From the NCBI GenBank assembly GCA_035247945.1, contig DATFHX010000004.1, forward strand, positions 1-55,600: a DNA stretch of 55,600 nucleotides, read 5' to 3'. The translations under genes were made by a program, and so were the position numbers. The notes below the pieces were generated by a model that saw nothing but the letters and a program-made list of their open reading frames with translations, had not been told where the DNA came from and did no database searches. Positions 1-7,587 of this stretch are shown here, one piece after another. The DNA is from DATFHX01 sp035247945 (GTDB lineage Bacteria > Patescibacteriota > Saccharimonadia > Saccharimonadales > Saccharimonadaceae). The first letter of the stretch is position 1, and every line of letters begins with the position of its first letter.

Positions 1-213
1 AATCGCCTTTGTCCCTCGCAAAATGCCAAGTATGATGCCCGAGATGAGGAAGAAACCTTCTGCCATCGAGACAAACAGTCCGCCACGCGCCGACCACCAG
101 TCAAGCCCATTCGGAAAGAAATTGATATGATCAATTAAAATCCCAACTAAAAAATAGCCTCGTAGAATATCAAATGTCGCTATGCGGGGTACTTCTTTTT
201 TTGCCACTAGCAC
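1..213 (-). CDS. Partial multi-pass membrane protein, acyltransferase/OpgC-like N-terminus
   Basis: An open reading frame runs off the left edge of the window; only about 70 N-terminal residues are visible. After a short basic lead it reads FDILRGYFLVGILIDH, followed by a second hydrophobic stretch with FLISGIILGILRG. An early R-G motif in the first membrane helix, a His or Asp-His at its end and a second helix ending in R-G resemble the beginning of membrane acyltransferases (acyltransferase 3, OpgC or DUF1624-type). The start is uncertain: a GTG at 213 is used here, but a TTG at 225 is also in frame. An ATG at 217 is in another frame and soon meets a stop. The family is an inference from a short fragment. 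Confidence 0.5.
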   Translation of the reverse strand, partial: MLVAKKEVPRIATFDILRGYFLVGILIDHINFFPNGLDWWSARGGLFVSMAEGFFLISGIILGILRGTKAI

Positions 214-257
214 CCATTCTATCAAATAACGATGAAAACTTCATGAAAAGATACCCC

Positions 258-286
258 TGGAAAAACATCCGCCACTGGTGTATAAT
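258..286 (+). promoter_or_regulatory. Promoter of tRNA-Pro
   Basis: TGGAAA (258-263), a 17-base spacer and a perfect TATAAT (281-286) lie 17 bases upstream of the mature tRNA 5' end. Confidence 0.55.
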
Positions 287-303
287 CTGCTAAGTACACC
301 TAT

Positions 304-380
304 CGGGGTGTGGCGCAGTTGGCTAGCGCGCGCGGTTTGGGACCGTGAGGTCGAAGGTTCGAGTCCTTTCACCCCGACCA
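304..380 (+). tRNA. tRNA-Pro (anticodon TGG)
   Basis: The cloverleaf can be folded by eye. The acceptor stem CGGGGTG pairs with CACCCCG, the D stem is GCGC/GCGC, and the anticodon stem CGCGG/CCGTG holds the loop TTTGGGA with anticodon TGG. The T loop is TTCGAGT. The 3' CCA (378-380) is encoded in the DNA. The gene is 77 nt long and reads CCN proline codons. Confidence 0.95.
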
Positions 381-393
381 TGAAATTATTTTT

Positions 394-422
394 GATGAGT
401 TCCTTACGGGGACTCATTTTTT
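394..422 (+). terminator. Rho-independent terminator after tRNA-Pro
   Basis: A hairpin with arms ATGAGTTCC (395-403) and GGGACTCAT (409-417, one wobble or bulge) is followed by a run of Ts, directly downstream of the tRNA. Confidence 0.7.
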
Positions 423-460
423 ACTCCTTTGGGTTTACAAGAATATGAGATAATAATCCA

Positions 461-1066
461 ATGATTAATGAGAACTTTGTTATTATTGGCGCTATTCTTA
501 ATATTATCGGAAGTTCATCATATGCGTGGAGTACTTTAAAAGGCACCACTCAACCAAATCGCATATCGTGGTTCTTATGGGCCGTTATTCCCATGATTGC
601 TTTTTCAGCACAACTCAAAGAAGGTGTTGGACTTCCAGCCCTCATGACCTTCATGGTTGGCTTTGGACCTTTTCTCATATTTGTCGCCTCACTGCAGAAT
701 AGGAAAGCATATTGGAAAATCTCGAGACTTGATTGGTGGTGTGGAGGGCTTTCAATTCTCGCAGCACTCTTATGGGTTATTACCGGCACCGGGCTTGTTG
801 CAATAATTTTGAGTATTCTCGCGGATTTCCTTGCGGGTATGCCGACGCTTCTAAAGGCATTCTCACATCCAGAGAGTGAACAACCAGGCGTTTTTCGTAA
901 CGGTGCGCTAAGCGCGTTGATCACCATGCTTGCTATTCAGCATTGGACATTTGCAGCGTCTGCATTTTCTCTCTATATCTTCCTTGTTTGCGCAACGCTC
1001 TATATGCTTATTCGATTTAAGCTTGGACTTAAACTTACCCGACTACTCTCCCCTAGTAAGATTTAA
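461..1066 (+). CDS. Conserved hypothetical integral membrane protein
   Basis: This 201-residue protein is almost entirely hydrophobic, with about six to seven predicted membrane spans. It has a Q-P dipeptide at the end of the first span (TTQPNRISW) and a similar polar turn in the second half (ADFLAGMPTLLKAF), so it may consist of two related halves like PQ-loop/SWEET-type transporters. That relationship is only suggestive. The ATG is preceded six bases upstream by GATAAT, a possible -10 box that would make the mRNA leaderless; no Shine-Dalgarno site is visible. It stands alone and ends at the palindrome at 1081. No function can be assigned. Confidence 0.75.
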   Translation: MINENFVIIGAILNIIGSSSYAWSTLKGTTQPNRISWFLWAVIPMIAFSAQLKEGVGLPALMTFMVGFGPFLIFVASLQNRKAYWKISRLDWWCGGLSILAALLWVITGTGLVAIILSILADFLAGMPTLLKAFSHPESEQPGVFRNGALSALITMLAIQHWTFAASAFSLYIFLVCATLYMLIRFKLGLKLTRLLSPSKI

Positions 1067-1080
1067 AATCGTGCCATAAA

Positions 1081-1108
1081 AAACAGAGATGACGTCATCT
1101 CTGTTTTT
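1081..1108. terminator. Bidirectional terminator, 26-base perfect palindrome
   Basis: AAACAGAGATGAC (1081-1093) is followed directly by its exact reverse complement (1094-1106), flanked by A and T runs. It lies between convergent genes and can terminate both. In RNA the central bases must form the loop. Confidence 0.75.
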
Positions 1109-1116
1109 AGTTTTTC

Positions 1117-2016
1117 CTAGAAGTCCGCAATGACAAGTTTTTTCATCTGCATAAGATGGCTGTAGGCATCTGGACGTTTCATAAGCTCGCCTATATTCTC
1201 AGGTACGATCTGCCAACTCAGTCCGAATTTATCCTTACACCAGCCGCACTGTTCAGCTTCCGGAACGCTGGAGAGTGCTTCCCAGAATTTGTCTATCTCA
1301 GTCTGATCTTTGCATTCAATAGAGAGTGAGAATGCTTCATTAAACGATGCATCCATAGGGACTCCTGAGTCCATTACGACAAACCATTCATTGGCAAGCA
1401 TGAATTCACCGTACATGAGCGCCTCGGCTTTTGCTGGTCCGGTCTCTTTTCCGTATGGAATAAGGCGACCCACCTTAGAGTCAAATAAAGAAGTGTAAAA
1501 CTTCACCGCTTCTTCAGCGCGGTTCGTATTTTCACCCGCGAATAAGAGACTTGGCATGATGAATGGGCGCGGATCACCCTCTGGGTTTGTGAGAATGAGT
1601 TGCCACGTAAGGCCGTATTTATCTTTCACCCATCCATAGCGTTTACTGTATGGATATTCATCAAGAGGCATGAGGACCGAGCCACCATCCATGAGCGTGT
1701 CCCAAAGCGCGTCGAGGTGCTCCTGTGCCTGCGTATCTTGAGAGGGATCGAAATTTACAATAAAAGACAAGGATTGGTTGAATGTAAATTCCGGCCCCGC
1801 GTTAATTGTGGTAATCCTATAGTCACCAGTGTAAAAATCAACGGTCAGCTCTTTACCTGCAAGATCCGTCTGAAAATCAGCAAGGCCTTCTTCTTTAGTT
1901 CTTGGATAGTAGGTAACTTCTCCAAGCTTGCTACCCGGGAAAGCGGACAGGTAGAAATCAACCGCTTCCTTTGCGTTACCATTAAACCAAAGATTTGGAA
2001 CAATTTTTTGTGCCAT
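1117..2016 (-). CDS. VOC-family protein, tandem PhnB/3-dmu-9-type domains
   Basis: This 299-residue protein consists of two copies of a roughly 140-residue glyoxalase/VOC-fold module. The first begins IVPNLWFNGNAKEAVDFY and the second PSLLFAGENTNRAEEAVKFY. Each module ends with a similar signature (YGWVKDKYGLTWQL near residue 135; CGWCKDKFGLSWQI near 270). This is the PhnB-like '3-demethylubiquinone-9 3-methyltransferase domain' family. Despite that name, members are usually uncharacterised metal-binding or resistance-type proteins, and no ubiquinone pathway is present here. Two fused modules would form one intramolecular VOC dimer. The ATG is preceded by AGGAGAAAT. It is convergent with the 461 gene. 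The substrate is unknown. Confidence 0.85.
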   Translation of the reverse strand: MAQKIVPNLWFNGNAKEAVDFYLSAFPGSKLGEVTYYPRTKEEGLADFQTDLAGKELTVDFYTGDYRITTINAGPEFTFNQSLSFIVNFDPSQDTQAQEHLDALWDTLMDGGSVLMPLDEYPYSKRYGWVKDKYGLTWQLILTNPEGDPRPFIMPSLLFAGENTNRAEEAVKFYTSLFDSKVGRLIPYGKETGPAKAEALMYGEFMLANEWFVVMDSGVPMDASFNEAFSLSIECKDQTEIDKFWEALSSVPEAEQCGWCKDKFGLSWQIVPENIGELMKRPDAYSHLMQMKKLVIADF

Positions 2017-2216
2017 TTTATTTCTCCTATTTTGTTACGATTTTTGTAGAAGAGGTTGTTACGAGAGCGTTAGTTTTTTGTTTTGATAATGATCTCAGAT
2101 CACTACCTGTATTGTATCCTGCTTATTCGCTCACTCCAAACGATGGATGCATAGAATTCTTTCGACTACGCGGTGGGGATCATCGCAGCCAATACAACAC
2201 ATCTCTTATAGAGTAG

Positions 2217-2245
2217 TTGCATTATGGTTGTTTTTGTTATATAAT
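2217..2245 (+). promoter_or_regulatory. Promoter of the high-GC lipoprotein gene
   Basis: TTGCAT (2217-2222), exactly 17 bases, then TATAAT (2240-2245): a near-consensus sigma70-type promoter, giving a 5' UTR of about 35 bases before the GTG at 2288. Confidence 0.75.
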
Positions 2246-2287
2246 TTGTCGGTACATCACCAATGCCCCAGTAGAGGAGCAGAAAAC

Positions 2288-2860
2288 GTGTCTTTGCGAC
2301 ATGGAGTGGTAGGAGTCGGCGTAGTGATTCTCGCCTGCACGCTGAGTGCGTGCGGAGGCGAGGACATCGCCAAGGACTTCAAGGGGGACGTCACTGCGCT
2401 GGGCTATGCACCGGCGAGCACCGTCTCCAGTGAGAAGGAGAAGGTCGCACTCAGCATGGACGCGGTTGCGTTCGTCCAGGCGTCCTCGACGCCCCGAACC
2501 CGCAGCCGTGCCAGCGCCAGTGCCAGCTCGGGTTCGAGTGTCAACAAGGCAACGCCGACACCGACGAACAGCCCGCGCGCTACGTCCACGCCCCGGACCA
2601 TCACGGTCTACGAGCTGAACACCACCGTCAAGTACAGCGGTAGGAAGCTCTCGTGCATGGTCGAGCTGGAGCGCCGCGACGACGCCGACGTGGCCGTCCG
2701 CAAGGGCGACCGCGACATCCAGACCTTCCGGGCGGATGAAGTGCTCGGCGATGACGGTGTCACGCGCGAGATCAACGACAGCGACCTGCGGGACGCCCCG
2801 CCGGCCAGCGAGGTCGCCGCGTACCTGATGCAGCACGCTCGCCAGTTCCACTGCGCGTAA
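2288..2860 (+). CDS. Secreted lipoprotein of unknown function (high-GC unit)
   Basis: This protein has about 190 residues. The GTG start is chosen because AGAGGAG lies just upstream and because the residues that follow form a lipoprotein signal peptide: a hydrophobic stretch ending in LSAC, with the Cys as lipidation site. An in-frame ATG at 2147 would bury this signal. After the Cys comes a short acidic part, a Ser/Thr/Pro/Ala-rich linker (about residues 60-105), and a globular C-terminal domain of about 80 residues with two cysteines (SCMVELE and the C-terminal HCA) that could form a disulfide. G+C content and codon use (C/G in third positions) differ sharply from neighbours and recall Actinobacteria. 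No family was recognised. Confidence 0.8.
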   Translation: MSLRHGVVGVGVVILACTLSACGGEDIAKDFKGDVTALGYAPASTVSSEKEKVALSMDAVAFVQASSTPRTRSRASASASSGSSVNKATPTPTNSPRATSTPRTITVYELNTTVKYSGRKLSCMVELERRDDADVAVRKGDRDIQTFRADEVLGDDGVTREINDSDLRDAPPASEVAAYLMQHARQFHCA

Positions 2861-2905
2861 GCATCGTCCAACCTTCAACCCACTACACTCAATAAAGGTG
2901 GTGAT

Positions 2906-2941
2906 ATGCGGCTCTTTCAAGAGCCGCTTTCCCTTTTCTAG
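2906..2941 (+). other. Possible 11-codon mini-ORF overlapping a terminator
   Basis: AAAGGTGGTGAT, a nearly perfect match to the anti-Shine-Dalgarno complement, stands directly before an ATG followed by MRLFQEPLSLF and a stop. The codons coincide with the hairpin at 2908. It may be a chance product of the terminator sequence; compare the similar element at 47981. Confidence 0.25.
2908..2938. terminator. Terminator between convergent genes
   Basis: GCGGCTCTT (2908-2916), a two-base loop and AAGAGCCGC (2919-2927) form a perfect stem, followed by a pyrimidine-rich tract. It serves the lipoprotein gene and, in reverse, probably the kinase-like operon that ends at 2938. Confidence 0.75.
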
Positions 2942-4056
2942 GTTCCGTCCGATACACGAACAGTGTGTCGAAAAACTTCGTCGAGCATGGGGTCAATCTG
3001 CTCAAACATGGCGCGTTCAGCCTTCTCTTGCTGGCCTACGGCACCAAGTGGAATCTGCCCTGCCCTTGTGTCATTCAGGAGCATAACAAGGTCTGCATAT
3101 GGAATATGCATTCCGTCAACCCGTGTACGTGGGATCCCCCGCCGGAGCTCTTCATGGATCCGCTGACGCTCCATCCAAATATGGAGCTTCTTGCCCGCAT
3201 CTCGGCTAAGAAGTTGACGTATCTGGAGTTCTCGCGTTTTTTGCCTTTCGAGACGTCGACTGCGTCGCTGCCAATGCTTTTCCAATGCTTGTTGCGTAAG
3301 TCCTTTTTCCATAAGTTCAGTGTATGCTTGGTGAAGGACAATTGGTAAGAAAAGATGGTCCGTCTTAACTGGATTCATGCTGTGTTGCCATTTTTTCTCA
3401 TCAATTATCGAAGTCGCCTCGTCAAAATCGTAGGTATGTTCCGCACCATCCACAAGCACAACTCGTTTAACTACGGAATTCTGCAGAACAACACCAATGT
3501 TCTCTATCTTATGCGTCATATCGAAGACACCGTATTCCCACAACTGGTGCTGTAACTCAATAATAAGTTGCATGACTGTTCGTGCTTGGCGGATTTGCTC
3601 AAACGTCAATGCCTGGGTCCGCTGCTCTGCAAAACGAAAAGGGTGAAGGAATTGAGCCATTGGCGTAACATGTTCCTGAGTGAAGTAGAGTGGCATAACA
3701 TAGTCAGGATCCGAGGTTGTGGTCGCCGTAAGTGTAGGCACCACGCGCAGGTCGCCAAGCATCTGCATAAGTTTCTTATCACTGGCTATCATGCCCTGGA
3801 GAAGGCCGGGGAGCTGCTGTTTATGAATCATGATCTCATGAATCCGACGGTCGATCTCATCAGCGGGAAGGCCTAATCTTTGCAGATGCGGACTAAGTAC
3901 TCGGTGGCTTTCGTTAAATGCCAGTGGCACCTTTAAAACACGCCCCGTTGGGTTTCCATCCGCTGTATGAACTGCATACACACGGTACTGCGCTCCGTGG
4001 TCGATAAATTGGTAGTGGTACACTGACCCCTTTATGATTGTGCTAGGCTTGCTCAT
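2938..4056 (-). CDS. Kinase-like protein, long type, second copy (B2)
   Basis: Last gene of the four-gene operon; 372 residues from the ATG one base after the stop of the previous gene (TAGAATG). An upstream in-frame ATG at 4080 is less likely. It is clearly paralogous to the gene at 4927-6069. The N-terminal part looks like a protein-kinase N lobe: IDHGAQYRVYAV (residues 18-29, first Gly of the loop lost) and RVLKVPL with Lys42 in the place of the beta-3 lysine. Near residue 190 comes GVFDMTHKIENIGV, then VVLVDGAEH, resembling the HRDxKxxN and DFG segments. The HRD aspartate is not where expected; an acidic residue lies four before the Lys. About 130 C-terminal residues, rich in Arg and Gln, are unlike known kinases. 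Function unknown. Confidence 0.75.
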   Translation of the reverse strand: MSKPSTIIKGSVYHYQFIDHGAQYRVYAVHTADGNPTGRVLKVPLAFNESHRVLSPHLQRLGLPADEIDRRIHEIMIHKQQLPGLLQGMIASDKKLMQMLGDLRVVPTLTATTTSDPDYVMPLYFTQEHVTPMAQFLHPFRFAEQRTQALTFEQIRQARTVMQLIIELQHQLWEYGVFDMTHKIENIGVVLQNSVVKRVVLVDGAEHTYDFDEATSIIDEKKWQHSMNPVKTDHLFLPIVLHQAYTELMEKGLTQQALEKHWQRRSRRLERQKTRELQIRQLLSRDAGKKLHIWMERQRIHEELRRGIPRTRVDGMHIPYADLVMLLNDTRAGQIPLGAVGQQEKAERAMFEQIDPMLDEVFRHTVRVSDGT

Positions 4057-4057
4057 T

Positions 4058-4927
4058 CTACCACCTATCCACGTAATCAATTTCAGCCACTTTAGCAGCG
4101 ATGAAAGTACTAATCACATCACCAGCGGGTCGACAAGAGCTACAGACATGCTTCGAGCGCCAATGTTCCGTAAACGCTTTTTCAGTAAATGCATTGTCTA
4201 GTGTCTTAGTGTAGTACTCCTGCAACTCTTTTGGAATTTGTGGAAAGTCAATTTTTGTTGGATCAACTGAATGAAGCCAACGACGATCCTTTAGGATTGA
4301 TCGCATATATTCACCATCACTCGAAAACTCCCCAAGATCAGCGAAGGTAAGGGTATTCTCTTTGTTCAGTCCTGTATCACCAAGCTTGAATACATAGTCA
4401 GAAACACCATAGCTCCATAGCTGGTACATTCCCTCCGCGTATTGATCAATAATTGCTTTCAAGCGAGCGATATCCCCTCGTTTCAATCGAGGGAGTTTAG
4501 CAAGATCTTGGAGTAACGACCCCACCATCATGAGATGATCCTGCGTGTAGGCAACTCGTCCAACACCCCACCCTTTATCATCTGTATCCGCAGGAAGCAC
4601 TGCATCCGCGTCAAGAAGAATGGGGTTACCAAGAAGCGCAAGGAAGGGTTTTGGATCATACAGTGCGTGCGTAACCATTGCGGGGATACGGCCTTTTCCG
4701 CCAACAATCGTCTGAACACGGGTTTCGACAGAAGCCTGCTGCTCCTTCGTAAGTGGCATCATGTTATGCCGACGCTTTGCAACAACAACTGCAGTTTCTT
4801 GTTTAGTAAGGGGAAGTTTTAAAACTCTCCCATTATGAAGATTATATGCGTGAAACTGACTTCCGCTCCCAAGCTCCGGAAAAGGAATATACTGCGTGTC
4901 GTTTAGCTGAAGTTCATCTGGTAGCAT
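4058..4927 (-). CDS. Kinase-like protein, short type with CxxC tail, second copy (A2)
   Basis: 289 residues; its ATG overlaps the stop of the upstream gene (TAATG), indicating translational coupling. It resembles the gene at 6070-6912 throughout. LGSGSQFHAY (residues 19-28) and RVLKLPL (Lys37) look like a kinase glycine loop and beta-3 lysine. VSDYVFKLGDTGLNKE and TFADLGEF resemble a catalytic loop with metal-binding residues and a DFG equivalent. The tail reads HWRSKHVCSSC followed by an amphipathic helix ending EIDYVDRW; the CxxC could bind metal or form a disulfide. As in its relatives, the Asp lies four residues before the loop Lys instead of two. Role unknown; the A/B pairing suggests heteromeric partners (inference). 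Confidence 0.75.
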   Translation of the reverse strand: MLPDELQLNDTQYIPFPELGSGSQFHAYNLHNGRVLKLPLTKQETAVVVAKRRHNMMPLTKEQQASVETRVQTIVGGKGRIPAMVTHALYDPKPFLALLGNPILLDADAVLPADTDDKGWGVGRVAYTQDHLMMVGSLLQDLAKLPRLKRGDIARLKAIIDQYAEGMYQLWSYGVSDYVFKLGDTGLNKENTLTFADLGEFSSDGEYMRSILKDRRWLHSVDPTKIDFPQIPKELQEYYTKTLDNAFTEKAFTEHWRSKHVCSSCRPAGDVISTFIAAKVAEIDYVDRW

Positions 4928-6069
4928 TAGAATTTCCCCTTTATTACCGTAGCAACTGATGGCGTCGATGATCCCGTAGTAGTAAACCGTGATCGCTCAA
5001 GTTTCTCCTCGGGAGAGGGCTGCGCATCCGATAGTGTATACTGGCGGTCATTCATAAGGAGTTCGATATCCTCCGCTGGAATCTGCATGTCATCAATCAC
5101 CATTTCAGAGAATCCACTCCTTAATGTATTTGGTAGGGTATGGCGATTGATCCAATATTTAACCGCCGCTTTATCGTTCCTCGTCATAAATTCCTTCACT
5201 TGAAGCACCGTCGATTGAAGTCGCTGTGTCCTATTGTATTTAAGAAGCCAATGCTTACGAAGGGTCTCTACAGTAAACGCCTTATCACACGCTGCAATAT
5301 ATTCTTCATGGAGTATGGTGGGCATAAACTGGTAATCAATCTTATGCGGCATTGTCGCATGGCGCCAACGACGTTCGGCTAGAATAGATTCTGCCTCTTT
5401 CAATTCTGTAATATGTTCAGCTAGATCAATCCATAGAAGTTCAATATCACCACGACTCGTCGTACGAATTCCAAAATTCTCCGGCTTAAATACAAACTCG
5501 AAGATACCAAACTCCCAAATAGCGATATTTAGTTGAACAACCTGGTCAATAACTCGCTTCAGCTGTCGAATCGTCGGCATATCAAGTGTTCTCGCATACG
5601 GATTATCAGCAAGTCGGAATTTTTGTAGATATTCATCAAGGGTTAACACATAGTCCTGAGTGAAGAGCGTCGGTAGTTGATACAGCCGTTCACTGGTTGG
5701 CGAGGCAACCGGCGTCTGAAGAATTCGAAGATTCCCGAGCGCCTCTCGTATTGTTTTATTTGTCCCCATAATTCCCTGCGTGAGCCGTGGTGTTTCATGG
5801 GTAAAGCCCATAACTTCGCGGGTACGTCTTTCAGCGAGATCCTCAAAGGCCTCACCATGTACTGTTGGATTGAGAAGCCGTAGGGGTTCAAGGATCGCTC
5901 GTTGCGTTTCGTCGTAATCGAGAGGGACTTTAATAACGCGACCGGTTGATTTACCGCTGTTTGTGAACACTGCGTACACACGGAACTGTGCCCCACTTCC
6001 AACGAAACCGTATTTGTAATACGTACCATCGAGGGTGTGAGCTATATCAGAGAGCTGTCGTACTACCAT
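4927..6069 (-). CDS. Kinase-like protein, long type, first copy (B1)
   Basis: 380 residues, start ATG directly abutting the TAG of the upstream gene. This is the least degenerate member: VGSGAQFRVYAV (residues 23-34) is a convincing glycine-rich loop, TGRVIKVPL gives Lys47, and near residue 195 IFEFVFKPENFGI followed by ELLWIDLAEH closely resembles the kinase series K-P-E-N ... I-D-F-G. The HRD aspartate position holds Val. A middle segment, with PRLTQGIMG, an L-G-N/D-L motif and LFTQDYV, is shared by all four proteins of the operon. The C-terminal third, with LRKHWLLKYNRTQRLQ, is shared only with the gene at 2938-4056. Either a diverged kinase/phosphotransferase or a pseudokinase. Confidence 0.75.
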   Translation of the reverse strand: MVVRQLSDIAHTLDGTYYKYGFVGSGAQFRVYAVFTNSGKSTGRVIKVPLDYDETQRAILEPLRLLNPTVHGEAFEDLAERRTREVMGFTHETPRLTQGIMGTNKTIREALGNLRILQTPVASPTSERLYQLPTLFTQDYVLTLDEYLQKFRLADNPYARTLDMPTIRQLKRVIDQVVQLNIAIWEFGIFEFVFKPENFGIRTTSRGDIELLWIDLAEHITELKEAESILAERRWRHATMPHKIDYQFMPTILHEEYIAACDKAFTVETLRKHWLLKYNRTQRLQSTVLQVKEFMTRNDKAAVKYWINRHTLPNTLRSGFSEMVIDDMQIPAEDIELLMNDRQYTLSDAQPSPEEKLERSRFTTTGSSTPSVATVIKGKF

Positions 6070-6912
6070 CTACAGCCTGTCTATATAGTCAATCTCTGCA
6101 ACTTTTGTAGAGACAAAGGCCGCAATTGTCGTCGCCTCTTCCGTACAGCCGGCACAAATATGCTTACTGCGCCAGCGCTTTTCAAGCTCTGCCACCGTAA
6201 AGGCCCCCTCAAGTGTCTGCGTATAGAACGGCTCAAGCTTCGAAGGAAGCTTTGGGAAGTCCTTCTTCTGGTGATTTACGTTATCGAGCCACCACTTTTC
6301 AGCAACTGCCCGCTTAATGAAAGCGAGGTCCATTGTCCACTCACCGAGATCGATGAGAATCATATTTCCATCTTTATCAATACCGCTATCGCCAAGTTTA
6401 AAAATATAGTCCGAATATCCATAACACCAGGTCTCGTGGATATTGGCAACATACTGCTCGATATATCGCTTAAGACGCAGAACATCACCCGTCCCTAATC
6501 GACCAGTCTGCTCAAAGAATCGGAGCATCTCCGCCGCCGTGTCCACTTTATCCTGGGTATAGATAAAACGAGCAGAAGCCCACCGTTTTTCATGTGTGTC
6601 CTCAGGAAGATATCCGTCAGCATATTCAACTTTTGGATTTCCAAGAAGCTTCAAGAAGGGCTCGGGGTCTTCCAGACTATGGCTGACCATCGATGGAATA
6701 CGAGCCTTGCTATTCATAAAGGTCTGGACACGCACATCAAGTGAAGCAATCTGATCGATCGTTCCGTGGATAATGTTACGACGACGACGTGCTACTTGAT
6801 AGGTCTCGGCTTCAGTAAGTGGAATTTTAAGCACGCGATCATTATGCATATCAAATGCCTTAAACTGCGCACCATGTCCAAGTTCAGAGAAAGTAAAAGC
6901 TGTTGAAGTCAT
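6070..6912 (-). CDS. Kinase-like protein, short type with CxxC tail, first copy (A1)
   Basis: First gene of the operon, 280 residues. LGHGAQFKAF (residues 11-20) and RVLKIPL (Lys29) form a kinase-like N lobe. The middle holds IPSMVSHSLEDPEPFLKLLGNP and FIYTQDKV, shared with A2. YSDYIFKLGDSGIDKDG and LIDLGEW stand where a catalytic loop and DFG would be. The tail has RWRSKHICAGC, a CxxC, then a helix ending EIDYIDRL. The order A1-B1-A2-B2 shows that a two-gene unit was duplicated. A possible extended -10 box lies 37-45 bases upstream, so the operon may be transcribed separately from the sortase/HD genes. No database family was recognised with certainty. Confidence 0.75.
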   Translation of the reverse strand: MTSTAFTFSELGHGAQFKAFDMHNDRVLKIPLTEAETYQVARRRRNIIHGTIDQIASLDVRVQTFMNSKARIPSMVSHSLEDPEPFLKLLGNPKVEYADGYLPEDTHEKRWASARFIYTQDKVDTAAEMLRFFEQTGRLGTGDVLRLKRYIEQYVANIHETWCYGYSDYIFKLGDSGIDKDGNMILIDLGEWTMDLAFIKRAVAEKWWLDNVNHQKKDFPKLPSKLEPFYTQTLEGAFTVAELEKRWRSKHICAGCTEEATTIAAFVSTKVAEIDYIDRL

Positions 6913-6948
6913 ATCGGACGTTTCCGGAAAAAATCAGGATATACCACC

Positions 6949-6957
6949 ACTATAGCA
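6949..6957 (-). promoter_or_regulatory. Possible extended -10 promoter of the kinase-like operon
   Basis: On the minus strand TGCTATAGT occurs in the short gap before the ATG at 6912. The TGN extension could compensate for the lack of a clear -35 box. Confidence 0.4.
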
Positions 6958-6983
6958 TGACTGAAGCGTCGCTTGCTACTTAT

Positions 6984-7093
6984 CTAATGGATTGTAAAGC
7001 CATATTTCTTAGCGAGCGGCTTAAGATCCGGCTCGCCGTATTCTTCTACCATCGACAGAAATAGTTTTTGTTTCTCGATGCCGTACCTTTTTT
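6984..7093 (-). other. Frameshifted C-terminal tail of the HD-domain gene
   Basis: In the open frame the protein at 7021-7587 ends in an unlikely basic tail (VRHRETKTISVDGRRIRRAGS). In the +1 frame the same DNA reads RYGIEKQKLFLSMVEEYG followed by EPDLKPLAKKYGFTIH and a stop at 6984-6986, a natural-looking helical ending. The frames meet at a run of six T on the plus strand (7088-7093). With five bases the two parts join as DIKRYGIEKQ. This is a one-base indel: a sequencing error, a real mutation or slippage. Confidence 0.75.
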
Positions 7094-7587
7094 ATATCGT
7101 TCGCATACCACTGCGTTGAATTAAATTGCGGCGGAGTTGTCTTAGAATGGAATTTATCAGCATACATAATAAGTCTTTCTTCCGGCGTCTTAGCAAAGAA
7201 ATCTTCATGTGGGAGCGGCAACCCTTCTCGAATAATCTCTTGCCGGGAGAGACCCACTCCCGTGTGGTGAGACGCAATATGTCCGATTATTTCTGACATG
7301 TTTTCATCCTCAAGGAGTGCCTCGCCAAGAACACCATGACGAATATACCCTCCTTGTATCTCTCCATCTTTATAAAGTGTATATACACCTATATCATGGA
7401 GCAATGAACCCGCCCGAACAATCTCTCGGTCAAGCTTGAGGGTGTTACGCACCATGAGTTGCTGAGCGATCTCCCAGATTATCTGGCAGTGTGTATAGAC
7501 AAGTTCAAAAGCTTCTCGTGTAGGCGCATATTTTTTATGGAGCGCCAAAATCTCATCGTCACTAGGTAGCTTTTGCATGCTTATCAT
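7021..7587 (-). CDS. HD-domain phosphohydrolase, apparently frameshifted
   Basis: 188 residues as written. The HD metal-binding motif is clear: His in VYTHCQIIWEIA (about residue 32), LLHDIGVYTLY (about 62-72), then IRHGVLGEALL, IASHHTG and MYADKFHS with a further Asp. This matches HDIG-type predicted phosphohydrolases of nucleotides or related phosphoesters. The start overlaps the end of the sortase gene by 26 bases (or 17 if the second ATG at 7578 is used), so the two are probably co-translated. The last ~20 residues are out of frame because of a probable indel at 7088-7093; repaired, the gene would end at 6984. Substrate unknown. Confidence 0.8.
   Translation of the reverse strand: MISMQKLPSDDEILALHKKYAPTREAFELVYTHCQIIWEIAQQLMVRNTLKLDREIVRAGSLLHDIGVYTLYKDGEIQGGYIRHGVLGEALLEDENMSEIIGHIASHHTGVGLSRQEIIREGLPLPHEDFFAKTPEERLIMYADKFHSKTTPPQFNSTQWYANDIKKVRHRETKTISVDGRRIRRAGS

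Noticed and set aside
2237..2920. Long open frame on the minus strand opposite the high-GC lipoprotein gene
   Set aside because: The plus frame has a promoter, ribosome site, lipoprotein signal and terminator; antisense frames stay open by chance in GC-rich DNA.
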